DNA of 6,341 nt from Clostridia bacterium (GCA_017529175.1 JAFXNX010000345.1:1-6341), one strand, 5' to 3'. Numbered from the stretch's first letter, positions 1 to 6,198 are shown. Program-made: numbers and translations. The notes: generated from the letters alone by a model not told the origin.

Positions 1-182
1 AAGGCGTTGTGATTACACAGCATAAGGTACGGAGGCTTCAAACCTTTCGTACCGATCTTTTTTAGTTTCAGGCCGTGACGCTTCACGTCGGGAAGACTGA
101 TAAGATAAGTGATCGGACGAAGGAACCACCTTGTCCTTATCGGCGGCGCCTTCATATCAAAACGTTTGAATTCTGTTTTCAT
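1..182 (-). CDS. PlsC-type lysophospholipid acyltransferase, N-terminal fragment
   Basis: Only the first 60 codons are inside the window; the gene runs off the left edge. The ATG is at 182-180, preceded by only a weak ribosome site (GAG five bases upstream). The visible residues are basic and Lys/Arg-rich (a KAPPIRTRW stretch), then a KIGTKGLKPPYLMLC segment leading into N57-H58. In the PLSC/AGPAT family the NHxxxxD motif sits at this point after a short hydrophobic strand, and His58 would be its catalytic histidine; the Asp lies outside the window. Family members transfer an acyl chain to lysophosphatidate or a similar lysophospholipid at the inner face of the membrane. The gene follows the lipoprotein at 213-929 by 30 bases on the same strand and is probably the last visible member of that operon. 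The substrate cannot be determined. The fold call rests on one motif plus the overall N-terminal pattern. Confidence 0.7.
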   Translation of the reverse strand, partial: MKTEFKRFDMKAPPIRTRWFLRPITYLISLPDVKRHGLKLKKIGTKGLKPPYLMLCNHNA

Positions 183-212
183 TTCAACTCACATTTAATT
201 TTAAAATTTTGA

Positions 213-929
213 TCAGTTAAGCGAAGTCAGAACGTATGCAGTTCCGTTGTTCTCGAGGCGCGCCGTGCCGTTCCCGACGACCTCTCCGTATTCCATGTAT
301 ACGACATCGGCGTTGATGGCATTGTCATCAAACGAGGTGACCTTGATCTCGCTTCCCGTCAGTCCGCGCGGAATGATGTCCGCGTACAGCGCGCCGTTGT
401 ACTCGTAATAATCCGCGGGCGCCATCATACACAGAGCCGGAGCAAAAAGCTCGAGCGGATGCTGCTTTGCCTCGGCTGCCGTCTTGCAGCAGTCTATCTT
501 TACAAAATTCCCGTACGTTCCGGTGATGCCGCTGCTGAATATCGGATCCGACATTTCAACGGACGTATACTCGCAAACGGTGCCGATCGCTTCAAAAACA
601 AGGTATTTGCGTATAACGCATTCTGCGCGGCTCTGCGCTTCGTCCAGCGTCGTATAACAAAACTTCGCCTCTGTTGCGGGAGCGTCTGTTTCAACAGGAC
701 CCTGTGACGCCGTATCTTCCGGCGCCGTCGTCACGACGGAATCCGTCGTTGCGGCGTCTGTGCCGGGCGCTTCCGTTTCCGTTTTACCGGAGACTTTAGT
801 CTCCTGCGCCGTATTGGTATCTCTTCCCGGTATCTTAAGGTCGCCGCACGACGAAAGAGCGAGCGCAAATATAAGCAGTACTGACAAAACTATAATCGTC
901 CGCATAGCAAAAGATCTCTTTGACATCAT
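213..929 (-). CDS. Lipoprotein with Thr/Ala/Glu-rich linker and possible IseA-like C-terminal domain
   Basis: A 238-residue predicted lipoprotein. Residues 1-28 form a signal peptide with a basic start, a hydrophobic core and an LALSSC lipobox, giving lipidated Cys28. Residues 30-88 are a low-complexity acidic Thr/Ala/Pro/Ser linker that repeats a nine-residue unit (ETEAPGTDA, later ETDAPATEA), as is usual for a wall-spanning tether. Residues 90-238 form a compact domain with six cysteines (91, 104, 119, 147, 148, 167). Its C-terminal part (FAPALC, EYNGALYADIIPRG, SEIKVTSFDD, then Ala-Tyr-Val-Leu-Thr-Ser-Leu) resembles the domain of B. subtilis IseA (YoeB), an inhibitor of cell-wall DL-endopeptidases, and related clostridial lipoproteins. 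That is pattern memory, not a search, so function stays tentative. Start: a TTG at 932 lies only two bases from the AGGAG at 935-939, so ATG at 929 (gap 5) or 926 (gap 8) is preferred. It lies 46 bases after the YczE-family gene and 30 before plsC. Confidence 0.85.
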   Translation of the reverse strand: MMSKRSFAMRTIIVLSVLLIFALALSSCGDLKIPGRDTNTAQETKVSGKTETEAPGTDAATTDSVVTTAPEDTASQGPVETDAPATEAKFCYTTLDEAQSRAECVIRKYLVFEAIGTVCEYTSVEMSDPIFSSGITGTYGNFVKIDCCKTAAEAKQHPLELFAPALCMMAPADYYEYNGALYADIIPRGLTGSEIKVTSFDDNAINADVVYMEYGEVVGNGTARLENNGTAYVLTSLN

Positions 930-934
930 CAAAA

Positions 935-940
935 CTCCTT
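935..940 (-). promoter_or_regulatory. Ribosome binding site AAGGAG of the 213-929 lipoprotein gene
   Basis: The minus strand reads AAGGAG here, a near-perfect Shine-Dalgarno. It decides the start: three in-frame candidates follow in a row (TTG 932, ATG 929, ATG 926), and the TTG is too close to be used. No convincing -35/-10 pair was found in the 46-base gap, so the gene probably depends on readthrough from upstream. Confidence 0.8.
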
Positions 941-975
941 TTAATCAAAATATATTTTACAACCGTATGTACATT

Positions 976-1656
976 TTATTGTTTTCCGAATAAAACCTTC
1001 ACGGAATCACGCAAACGCTGATGCTTGATCTGTTTCGCATCAAAACGGACCGTGAAAAACGCAAACTGCATTATCGGTCCTGCGCCGAGCGCGCATATAA
1101 CGGTCCCGATCCCGACAGGCCCTCCGAGCAGCCACCCGATCAGAGTCGCGCTCGAAAGAAGCGTTATGCTGACAGCTCCTATCGGCAGTTTCTTAAGCCG
1201 TTTTGCAAGTCCGACAAGAAGCGTATCGCGCGGACCGCACCCGAGAGAGGCGATCATATAAGTATACTGTGTGTACGCAATGATGATAAGTCCCACTATC
1301 ATGACCGGAACGCCGGTCAATACGGAATCGCACGCAGGAACGACGTTCAACTTATTGAAAAGGTCGACCGATTTTCCAACAACCAACGCGTCAATGAACA
1401 TTGCGATCCCGATCGGCTCCCTCATCAGTATATCTATTGCGAGAATGGTAATTGATACCGCAACAGACGCGGTGCCGTAAAGTATTCCGAAAGTTTTCGA
1501 AATGCCGATGTTCAGAACGTCCCACGGTCCCGCTCCGATATTTGCCTGTATCGTCAGATATACGCCGAAGCCGTTGACGACCAGACTGAGTGCCGCGATC
1601 AGCGCGTTCAGCGCGATCGAACGCCGACTTGAATTATTTTTAAGTTCGCCAAACAT
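976..1656 (-). CDS. YczE/YyaS/YitT-family integral membrane protein
   Basis: A 226-residue polytopic membrane protein of the YczE type (COG2364-like). Hydrophobic segments lie at about 13-35, 60-77, 80-97, 113-135, 159-177 and 180-204. Two related signatures are diagnostic: GAGPWDVL at about 41-48 and GCGPRDTL at about 139-146, each followed by a helix and a glycine-rich segment with a GIGT-like motif (PVGIGTVICALGAGP near 180-195). This indicates an internally duplicated protein, as is known for the family. The biochemical role is not established; B. subtilis YczE has been linked to secondary metabolite production and some relatives lie near transport or regulator genes. Start: the frame is open to a TTG at 1710 overlapping the end of pcp, but ATG 1656 has GGAG seven bases upstream and gives the usual short N-terminus. 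It sits 46 bases after pcp in the same operon. The C-terminus is short and basic. Confidence 0.88.
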   Translation of the reverse strand: MFGELKNNSSRRSIALNALIAALSLVVNGFGVYLTIQANIGAGPWDVLNIGISKTFGILYGTASVAVSITILAIDILMREPIGIAMFIDALVVGKSVDLFNKLNVVPACDSVLTGVPVMIVGLIIIAYTQYTYMIASLGCGPRDTLLVGLAKRLKKLPIGAVSITLLSSATLIGWLLGGPVGIGTVICALGAGPIMQFAFFTVRFDAKQIKHQRLRDSVKVLFGKQ

Positions 1657-1663
1657 TGACTCA

Positions 1664-1667
1664 CTCC
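1664..1667 (-). promoter_or_regulatory. Ribosome binding site GGAG of the YczE-family gene
   Basis: The minus strand reads GGAG seven bases before ATG 1656. This favours that start over the upstream in-frame TTG at 1710, which overlaps the pcp stop codon and has only a purine-rich AAGAAGAG stretch before it. Confidence 0.65.
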
Positions 1668-1702
1668 GTTGCAAGATCTGTTCTCCGTTCCGTTTTGAAA
1701 GA

Positions 1703-2293
1703 TCATTCAAAACTCTTCTTAAGTTCGGAAATTAATATTGATACCGCCGCGGCGGAACTATCAAGCGGCAGGCGCGGGGCGTCGTCTGACGGCGCGGACG
1801 CCTCATCGTCCGGAATGTGAATGAACACGCAGGGCACACCGAAGGAAAGAAGATGATAATAGACGCAGTTGCACACAAAAGTCCCTGCGTGATATGACAC
1901 GCGGCACGGGATCCCGGAGTCTCTGACAATTGCCGCGTACCTTCCAAGATCGAGCTTTGTGAAAAGCGCGTTTCTTGAGTCTTCCGGGATAACGCTCTCA
2001 CCCGACGCCCGGTTTCCGTCGTTGTCGCATACTATATCGGAATCTTTGATGTTCAACGCGGCAAATTCAAGACTTACTCCGGTCCTTCCGGACGCAAGCC
2101 CGGTACTTACGACCGCAGCGGGAGAGATCTCTTTCATCGCCGAACGCAAAAGTTCCGGCGCGCGCGTGAACGAAGTCGGGAGCAGAAGTTTTTTTATTCC
2201 GTCGTCAGGCAACAGACCGAGCATACGTTCAGTGGGATTATAACTTCGTCCCCCGAAAGAGTCAAACGCCGTAACAAGGATCACGTTTTTCAT
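1703..2293 (-). CDS. pcp: Pyroglutamyl-peptidase I (pyrrolidone-carboxylate peptidase, family C15)
   Basis: A 196-residue cytoplasmic cysteine peptidase that removes N-terminal pyroglutamate (5-oxoproline) from peptides. All three family blocks are present: the N-terminal TAFDSFGGRSYNPTE (canonical TGFxPFGG..NPS); GLASGRTGVSLEFAALN, carrying catalytic Glu76 (canonical GxAxGR..ERVAxN); and YHAGTFVCNCVYYH, carrying nucleophile Cys141 (canonical AGxxVCN). His159 in FIHIP completes the Glu-Cys-His triad. Length is slightly below the usual 200-215. Somewhat divergent points are Leu-Glu-Phe where many members have Glu-Arg, and Tyr-His before the AGTF motif where Asn-Thr or Asp-Ala is common; all catalytic positions are kept, so activity is expected. 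The ATG at 2293 follows the upstream SGNH lipoprotein gene by 15 bases with only a weak G-rich ribosome site, suggesting translational coupling. No signal peptide is seen. A role in peptide nutrition or turnover is inferred. Confidence 0.95.
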   Translation of the reverse strand: MKNVILVTAFDSFGGRSYNPTERMLGLLPDDGIKKLLLPTSFTRAPELLRSAMKEISPAAVVSTGLASGRTGVSLEFAALNIKDSDIVCDNDGNRASGESVIPEDSRNALFTKLDLGRYAAIVRDSGIPCRVSYHAGTFVCNCVYYHLLSFGVPCVFIHIPDDEASAPSDDAPRLPLDSSAAAVSILISELKKSFE

Positions 2294-2308
2294 AATACCG
2301 CCGCACCG

Positions 2309-3025
2309 TCAATAGTTGATATTCTGCGATAAGATCCACTCGCCCCACATGATATAGCAGTCGCGGTTCGGATGTATACCGTCGCCTTCCGCATACGCTT
2401 CGTTCAGTCCTCCCGACTCATCGTCAAGGAGCGGAGTCGGGTCGAGCCAGCAGATCGTGGTGCCGTTCGTCAGCGCATGGAGCTTTTCGTTGAGGATATT
2501 GACGTTTTCATTATTGTAAGCGTCTCCCTGAGAGGACCTCCACGTCGTGACGTGGGGATTTGCCTGGATAATGATCTTCGCATCCGGCTGATAGCTCTGC
2601 ACCAGAGATATCAGATCGGAGTACGTCGCAGTCACCGTATCGAGATCGGCGCTGATCTCGTTTATGCCAAGAAGCATATACACTTTTTTATACGATCCCG
2701 TCGATAGAAAATGGATAAGGTCGTAACTATATCCGTCACTTGCGACCATCACTCTTTGAAGCGTGTCGAACACGGACATACCTACCGAGCAGAAAAAGTC
2801 GGCTCCGGGGAGCGAGTCCGTGATACGCATTCCTTCCGTTCTCGAGTCACCTATGAAAAGACACCCTTCGAACGTAACGTTGGCTATCGGGAGCTGCGAC
2901 GGCTCGTTTATCGGAGACGTCGCCATGGGTTTTGATGTGAACTGCTCGCAGGACGACGTACAAAACGCCGTTGCCGCCAGCAAGATCAATAATAAAACAA
3001 ATGACAAACCTGTCTTTTTTTTCAT
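2309..3025 (-). CDS. SGNH/GDSL-family hydrolase lipoprotein
   Basis: A 238-residue predicted secreted, lipid-anchored esterase or acetylhydrolase-like enzyme. Residues 1-26 form a signal peptide (MKKKTGLSF, then a Leu-rich core) with lipobox TSSC and lipidated Cys26. The SGNH blocks are visible: FIGDSRTEGMR (block I, nucleophile Ser61), SVGMS (block II Gly), LGINEI (block III, Asn122) and GDGIHPN (block V, Asp215 and His218), giving a complete Ser-Asp-His triad. Block III reads GINE rather than GxND, a common variation. Secreted clostridial members of this fold often remove acetyl groups from polysaccharides or peptidoglycan; the substrate here is unknown. Start: the frame is also open to ATG 3037 and TTG 3046, but none has a strong ribosome site. 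ATG 3025 gives a classical MKKK signal start and is preferred with moderate certainty. It is the first gene after the promoter at 3082-3110, and the next gene, pcp, begins 15 bases beyond its stop. Confidence 0.92.
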   Translation of the reverse strand: MKKKTGLSFVLLLILLAATAFCTSSCEQFTSKPMATSPINEPSQLPIANVTFEGCLFIGDSRTEGMRITDSLPGADFFCSVGMSVFDTLQRVMVASDGYSYDLIHFLSTGSYKKVYMLLGINEISADLDTVTATYSDLISLVQSYQPDAKIIIQANPHVTTWRSSQGDAYNNENVNILNEKLHALTNGTTICWLDPTPLLDDESGGLNEAYAEGDGIHPNRDCYIMWGEWILSQNINY

Positions 3026-3081
3026 TTTTTGAAGCATTCCGATCAAATAGAATTAGTAAAATGTTTTCTGAGTTACTTTTC

Positions 3082-3110
3082 ATTATATAATAAAAAAAGC
3101 GATTTGTCAC
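3082..3110 (-). promoter_or_regulatory. Sigma-A-type promoter of the SGNH-pcp-YczE operon
   Basis: On the minus strand a -35 GTGACA (3105-3110, five of six consensus) is followed by a 17-base spacer and a perfect -10 TATAAT (3082-3087). Transcription would start near 3075, leaving a 5' leader of about 40-50 bases. It faces away from the lrp promoter, so the 3047-3250 gap is a divergent control region. Confidence 0.75.
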
Positions 3111-3180
3111 GCGTTTTCAATAAATTAGTCGGAAAACGATAGACAGAGCATCACTTTTTTCTTATTTTGACGTTTCACTA

Positions 3181-3209
3181 TTGCAAAATAATACGACGGG
3201 AATTATAAT
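3181..3209 (+). promoter_or_regulatory. Probable promoter of the Lrp regulator/aminotransferase operon
   Basis: TTGCAA (3181-3186, four of six to the -35 consensus) is followed by a 17-base spacer and a perfect -10 TATAAT (3204-3209). The -10 lies inside a 10-base palindrome, AATTATAATT (3201-3210). Transcription would start near 3216, about 35 bases before ATG 3251. A second -35-like TTGACG at 3167-3172 has no good -10 partner. Autoregulation by the Lrp protein is plausible for the family, but no operator is proven by the sequence. Confidence 0.6.
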
Positions 3210-3250
3210 TAGATTCATAAATAAACTTCCGTAAAAGGACGGTAAATGCA

Positions 3251-3730
3251 ATGGATAAAATGCTCTCAATATTAAAGAAAAACGGACGCATATCTCTTGA
3301 AGAACTTTCAGATCTTCTCGGCATCGACACGGAGGAGGCCGCGGACAGACTTGACTCATATATCGCAAACGGCGTTATACGCGGATTTACGACGGTCAAC
3401 GACTGGGAAAAGACAGACGCGAAATACGTCACCGCGCTGATCGACTTAAAAGTAACTCCGGTCAAGAACTACGGATTTGACTCGATAGCGCGCGAGATCG
3501 CCGCGTTCGACGAGGTCGAGAGCGTGTATCTGATGTCGGGCGGCTATGACCTCGGGCTGACGATCCACGCGTCTAACTTCCGCGACGTCGCGCTCTTCGT
3601 ATATGACAGAATAGTGCCGCTCGAGGGAGTTGTCTCAACGGCTACCCATTTCGTTCTGCGCCGCTACAAGGAGGGCGGCATCTCGTTCCTTGACGACGAA
3701 CGGGACGAGAGGAGTGAGTTTCAACAGTGA
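3251..3730 (+). CDS. Lrp/AsnC-family transcriptional regulator
   Basis: A 159-residue DNA-binding regulator. Residues 1-50 form the winged helix-turn-helix (ILKKNGRISLEELSDLLGI, recognition helix about 26-37, wing GVIRGFTTV). Residues 58-145 form the RAM ligand-binding/oligomerisation domain (YVTALIDLKVTP, ESVYLMSGGYDLGLTIHA, STATHFVLRRY). Length and layout match ordinary Lrp/AsnC members, which form dimers to octamers and sense amino acids. The YLMSGGYDL and STATHFVL blocks match a clostridial subgroup that I recall next to class I aminotransferase genes. The recognition helix is unusually acidic (TEEAADRLD) instead of the S/T-rich form of E. coli Lrp. The tail after the RAM domain is highly charged. 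The ATG follows AAAGGA at 3234-3239 with an 11-base gap, slightly long. The stop overlaps the start of the aminotransferase gene, so the regulator probably controls that enzyme and perhaps the divergent operon too. Confidence 0.95.
   Translation: MDKMLSILKKNGRISLEELSDLLGIDTEEAADRLDSYIANGVIRGFTTVNDWEKTDAKYVTALIDLKVTPVKNYGFDSIAREIAAFDEVESVYLMSGGYDLGLTIHASNFRDVALFVYDRIVPLEGVVSTATHFVLRRYKEGGISFLDDERDERSEFQQ
3710..3714 (+). promoter_or_regulatory. Ribosome binding site AGGAG and GTGA coupling site of the aminotransferase
   Basis: AGGAG lies inside the end of the regulator gene, 12 bases before a GTG start at 3727. The regulator's TGA stop (3728-3730) shares bases with that GTG, the usual arrangement for translational coupling. 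A non-ATG start and a long spacer both suggest that efficient initiation depends on ribosomes finishing the regulator. Confidence 0.6.
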
Positions 3731-4908
3731 TCGACTACGAAAAGATACTCTCTTCCACGGTGCAAAACATCAAGCCTTCCGGCATAAGGCGCTTCTTTGA
3801 CCTTGCGGCAGAGATGAGCGACGTTATATCGCTCGGCGTGGGGGAACCCGATTTCTCGACTCCGTGGCACATACGAAGCGTCGGGATCGAGAGCCTTCGC
3901 AAGGGCAGAACGTGGTATACCCCGAACACAGGTCTTATGTCTCTCAAGGAAGCGATATGCGCTTATACGGAACGGAAATACGGTATTTCGTACGACGCAA
4001 AAGGCGAAGTGCTCGTAACGGTAGGAGGAAGCGAGGCGATCGACCTCACAGTTCGCGCCGTAGTTTCAAGCGGCGACGAAGTCGTGATACCGCAGCCGAG
4101 CTTTGTCTGCTACGAGCCGATAACAAGAATGGCGCTCGGAACACCCGTACCGCTTGCAACAAAAGAGGAAAACTCTTTCCGTCTCACAGCGCGTGAGCTC
4201 GAAGCGGCGATCACCGATAAAACGAAACTGCTCGTCCTGCCGTATCCGAACAACCCCACCGGCGCGGTGATGAGACGGCGCGACCTTGAGGATATCGCCT
4301 CCGTCCTTAAAGGCACAAATATCATGGTCATGTCGGACGAAATATACTCGGAGCTCAATTATACGGGAGAAGATCACGTATCCTTTGCTTCTGTCGACGG
4401 AATGAGGGACCGCACAGTATACATAAACGGTTTTTCAAAGTCGTTCGCTATGACAGGATGGCGTCTCGGATACGCCTGCAGGCCCGCCCCGGTAATCAGG
4501 CAAATGACAAAGATACATCAGTTCGGGATAATGAGCGCACCGACCGCGAGCCAGATCGCCGCCGTCGACGCTCTTGAAAACGGCGACGGCGACGTTGAAG
4601 AAATGAGAAGCGAGTACGACTCGCGCCGCAAGCTCGTCGTGTCTTCATTGCGCCGAATGGGGCTCGACTGCTTCGAGCCGCTCGGAGCGTTCTACGTCTT
4701 TCCGAGCATCAAAAAATGCGGCATGACGTCGGAAGAGTTCTGTACCGCCCTTCTCACCGAGGAGAAAGTCGCCGTCGTTCCGGGGAACGCTTTCGGCGAT
4801 TGCGGCGAGGGGTACGTTCGCATTTCCTATTGCTACTCCGTAGCGCATCTTTCAGAAGCGCTTAAGCGGATCAAAAGATTTATCGATAGGCACACGGAAA
4901 ACGGTTGA
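3727..4908 (+). CDS. PLP-dependent aminotransferase, class I/II (fold type I)
   Basis: A 393-residue cytoplasmic enzyme of the AspAT superfamily (Igamma-like), the usual length. Landmarks in order: ISLGVGEPDFSTP (substrate end), Tyr64 and the GLMSLKEAI region, GGSEA at 100-104 (cofactor phosphate contacts), PYPNNPTGA with Asn176, SDEIY with Asp204 and Tyr207 (PLP ring and O3' contacts), NGFSKSFAMTGWRLGY with Schiff-base Lys238 and phosphate-binding Arg246, and YVRISY with Arg365 (substrate carboxylate). All key positions are intact, so it should transfer amino groups between an amino acid and a 2-oxo acid. The KPSGIRRFFDLA opening and the RxRxMGLDCFEPLGAFYVFP region resemble the PatA/aromatic-aspartate branch, but the amino acid substrate cannot be read from sequence. 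It starts at a GTG overlapping the Lrp stop and ends 21 bases before a strong terminator. Codon use matches its neighbours. Confidence 0.95.
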   Translation: MIDYEKILSSTVQNIKPSGIRRFFDLAAEMSDVISLGVGEPDFSTPWHIRSVGIESLRKGRTWYTPNTGLMSLKEAICAYTERKYGISYDAKGEVLVTVGGSEAIDLTVRAVVSSGDEVVIPQPSFVCYEPITRMALGTPVPLATKEENSFRLTARELEAAITDKTKLLVLPYPNNPTGAVMRRRDLEDIASVLKGTNIMVMSDEIYSELNYTGEDHVSFASVDGMRDRTVYINGFSKSFAMTGWRLGYACRPAPVIRQMTKIHQFGIMSAPTASQIAAVDALENGDGDVEEMRSEYDSRRKLVVSSLRRMGLDCFEPLGAFYVFPSIKKCGMTSEEFCTALLTEEKVAVVPGNAFGDCGEGYVRISYCYSVAHLSEALKRIKRFIDRHTENG

Positions 4909-4929
4909 CGCTCTAATAACAAACGCAAA

Positions 4930-4968
4930 AGCGCCTTTTGCACGACAGGCAAAAGGCGCTGTTTTTTT
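4930..4968 (+). terminator. Intrinsic terminator after the aminotransferase, possibly bidirectional
   Basis: A perfect 12-bp G+C-rich stem (AGCGCCTTTTGC at 4930-4941 with its complement at 4949-4960) encloses a 7-base loop. One G and then seven T (4962-4968) follow on the plus strand. On the minus strand the stem is followed by the T-rich TTTGCGTTTG, so it may also stop the convergent gene whose TGA is at 4978-4980. Confidence 0.93.
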
Positions 4969-4977
4969 ATTTCCGTA

Positions 4978-6198
4978 TCAGCCGAAGATCAGGTTCAAAA
5001 CTTCTTCAGGGGTCATTTCCTGCACGTTATCCGGGTCCGTCAATCCGTCCGACGCACCGTCGGTATTCCATGTGAATCTTCCGGCGTTTTCGCCTTCGAT
5101 CGCAAAGTACACTACGGGATCAGCGAGGTATACGGGATATCTTTCAAACCATTCGGAATACTCCTCGGACATTATCTTTTCCGCAAGAGCGTAAGCATCG
5201 CAGTCCTCGTCGTTGCCGATCGCGCTGATCTGTACGCCGCCGCCCGGCTGTCCGGTCCTGCTTTTGGAAGGAGATGAATGGGCGATAAGGACGCTACCGT
5301 CGCCGCAGGTCCCGAGGGATATCCAGACGTGACCTTTGATGCTTATCACGTCGCCCGGCTTCACAACGTAACCGTTCTCTGCGTCGGGTGCCGCGACGTC
5401 CTGAGTCCACTCGCCCCAACCGTTCTCGGAAAGCCTCTTTGCAAACTTTGTGGAACCGCCGACGTATCCGTCCTTGCCGTTTTCGGTCTCGAAAGTGTTG
5501 TAGAGCGTCCAGCCGAGATAACCGGAACAGTCAAGTCCCGCGTAATAGTACTCATTGTACTCGCCGTACGGGTAATAACTTGTCGCGGGGTCCGCTTTTG
5601 CATCGTCCCCGTCCTGCGCTTTGAACGTATAGTTTTCATCATGTTCGCCGAAAAACTTTACCCAGTCAGCCGATACGCCGAGCGTCCTTGCCTGCACGGC
5701 GGAACCTTCGTCCTGCCAGTCCCAGCCGCCGCCGTAGATATAAAGTGTCGTTCCGACGGGCTCAAGGGCGGTCGCAATAAAGTTCTTCAAAGTCTTTTCA
5801 CCGGGCGTGGCGGCGACGCGCGGCGTATGAACGTACTCTGCGGCTTGCGCGATCTCGCTTGCGGCGGTGACGACGTTTTCTTCAATTGTCAGGCGGTAAC
5901 TGTATCCTTCTTTCAGCGCCCACTGAATCATTTTATCAAGTGCATATACACTGTAATTTCTGGTATCGTGCTGCAGTACAATGGCGAAATCATATTCCTT
6001 ATCCGGATGCGTGAAATTATATATTACACCATCCGTTTCTTTATATGACTCCGGCTGAACGTTCCAGTCATAGTAGCGGACACCCATATTATGCATCATT
6101 TCCCTCAGCTCATCATATCTGCCATCCAGTGTGATGGCCAGATCATGCGCAGTACGACTTCCCCCCGGCAGACGGGATACATGTGTATAAGCCTCCGT
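4978..6198 (-). CDS. NodB deacetylase C-terminal half joined to an NlpC/P60-like cysteine peptidase domain
   Basis: This frame is uninterrupted, but by homology its real upstream part lies in another frame (6199-6341). About 6198-5880 encodes the second half of a NodB polysaccharide deacetylase: SRLPGGS (motif 3), YYDWNVQPES (motif 4) and IVLQHDT (motif 5). About 5810-4978 encodes a secreted-type cysteine peptidase domain: TLYIYGGGWDWQDE, AGLDCSGYLGW with the putative nucleophile Cys (codon 5529-5527), GHVWISLG with His (5331-5329), and AHSSPS with a second His (5280-5278), then a GQPGGGVQIS strand and a short acidic tail. NlpC/P60-like enzymes cut peptidoglycan peptides, so the pair would suit wall remodelling. 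The peptidase part resembles a clostridial family with YIYGGGW and GLDCSGY motifs; I do not recall a NodB domain as its standard partner. No start codon is credible here; the TTG at 6288 lies in a non-homologous stretch. G+C is about 60% in the peptidase part and 44% in the deacetylase part. Confidence 0.75.
   Translation of the reverse strand, partial: TEAYTHVSRLPGGSRTAHDLAITLDGRYDELREMMHNMGVRYYDWNVQPESYKETDGVIYNFTHPDKEYDFAIVLQHDTRNYSVYALDKMIQWALKEGYSYRLTIEENVVTAASEIAQAAEYVHTPRVAATPGEKTLKNFIATALEPVGTTLYIYGGGWDWQDEGSAVQARTLGVSADWVKFFGEHDENYTFKAQDGDDAKADPATSYYPYGEYNEYYYAGLDCSGYLGWTLYNTFETENGKDGYVGGSTKFAKRLSENGWGEWTQDVAAPDAENGYVVKPGDVISIKGHVWISLGTCGDGSVLIAHSSPSKSRTGQPGGGVQISAIGNDEDCDAYALAEKIMSEEYSEWFERYPVYLADPVVYFAIEGENAGRFTWNTDGASDGLTDPDNVQEMTPEEVLNLIFG

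Noticed and set aside
197..208. Palindrome AATTTTAAAATT between the lipoprotein and plsC genes, as a terminator or operator
   Set aside because: It has only A/T pairs, no loop and no G+C stem, so it cannot act as an intrinsic terminator; short AT palindromes are expected by chance in AT-rich gaps.
1021..1455. Plus-strand open frame of 144 codons
   Set aside because: It is a shadow of the YczE-family gene; the product is Arg/Asp-rich with no hydrophobic or domain pattern, as expected for the reverse complement of membrane-protein codons.
3229..3242. Small inverted repeat CCGT...ACGG around the lrp ribosome site
   Set aside because: A 4-bp stem is too weak to support a riboswitch or translational-control claim.
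4066..4377. Minus-strand open frames within the aminotransferase
   Set aside because: They overlap the intact catalytic core coding region and have no ribosome site or family resemblance.
5278..6048. Long plus-strand open frame (256 codons) opposite the peptidase gene
   Set aside because: It is antisense to a frame with clear NodB and NlpC/P60-like motifs. Its translation is Cys/Val/Arg-rich with no recognisable domain, and a ribosome-site-like GGAGATGA before it is part of the opposing coding sequence.
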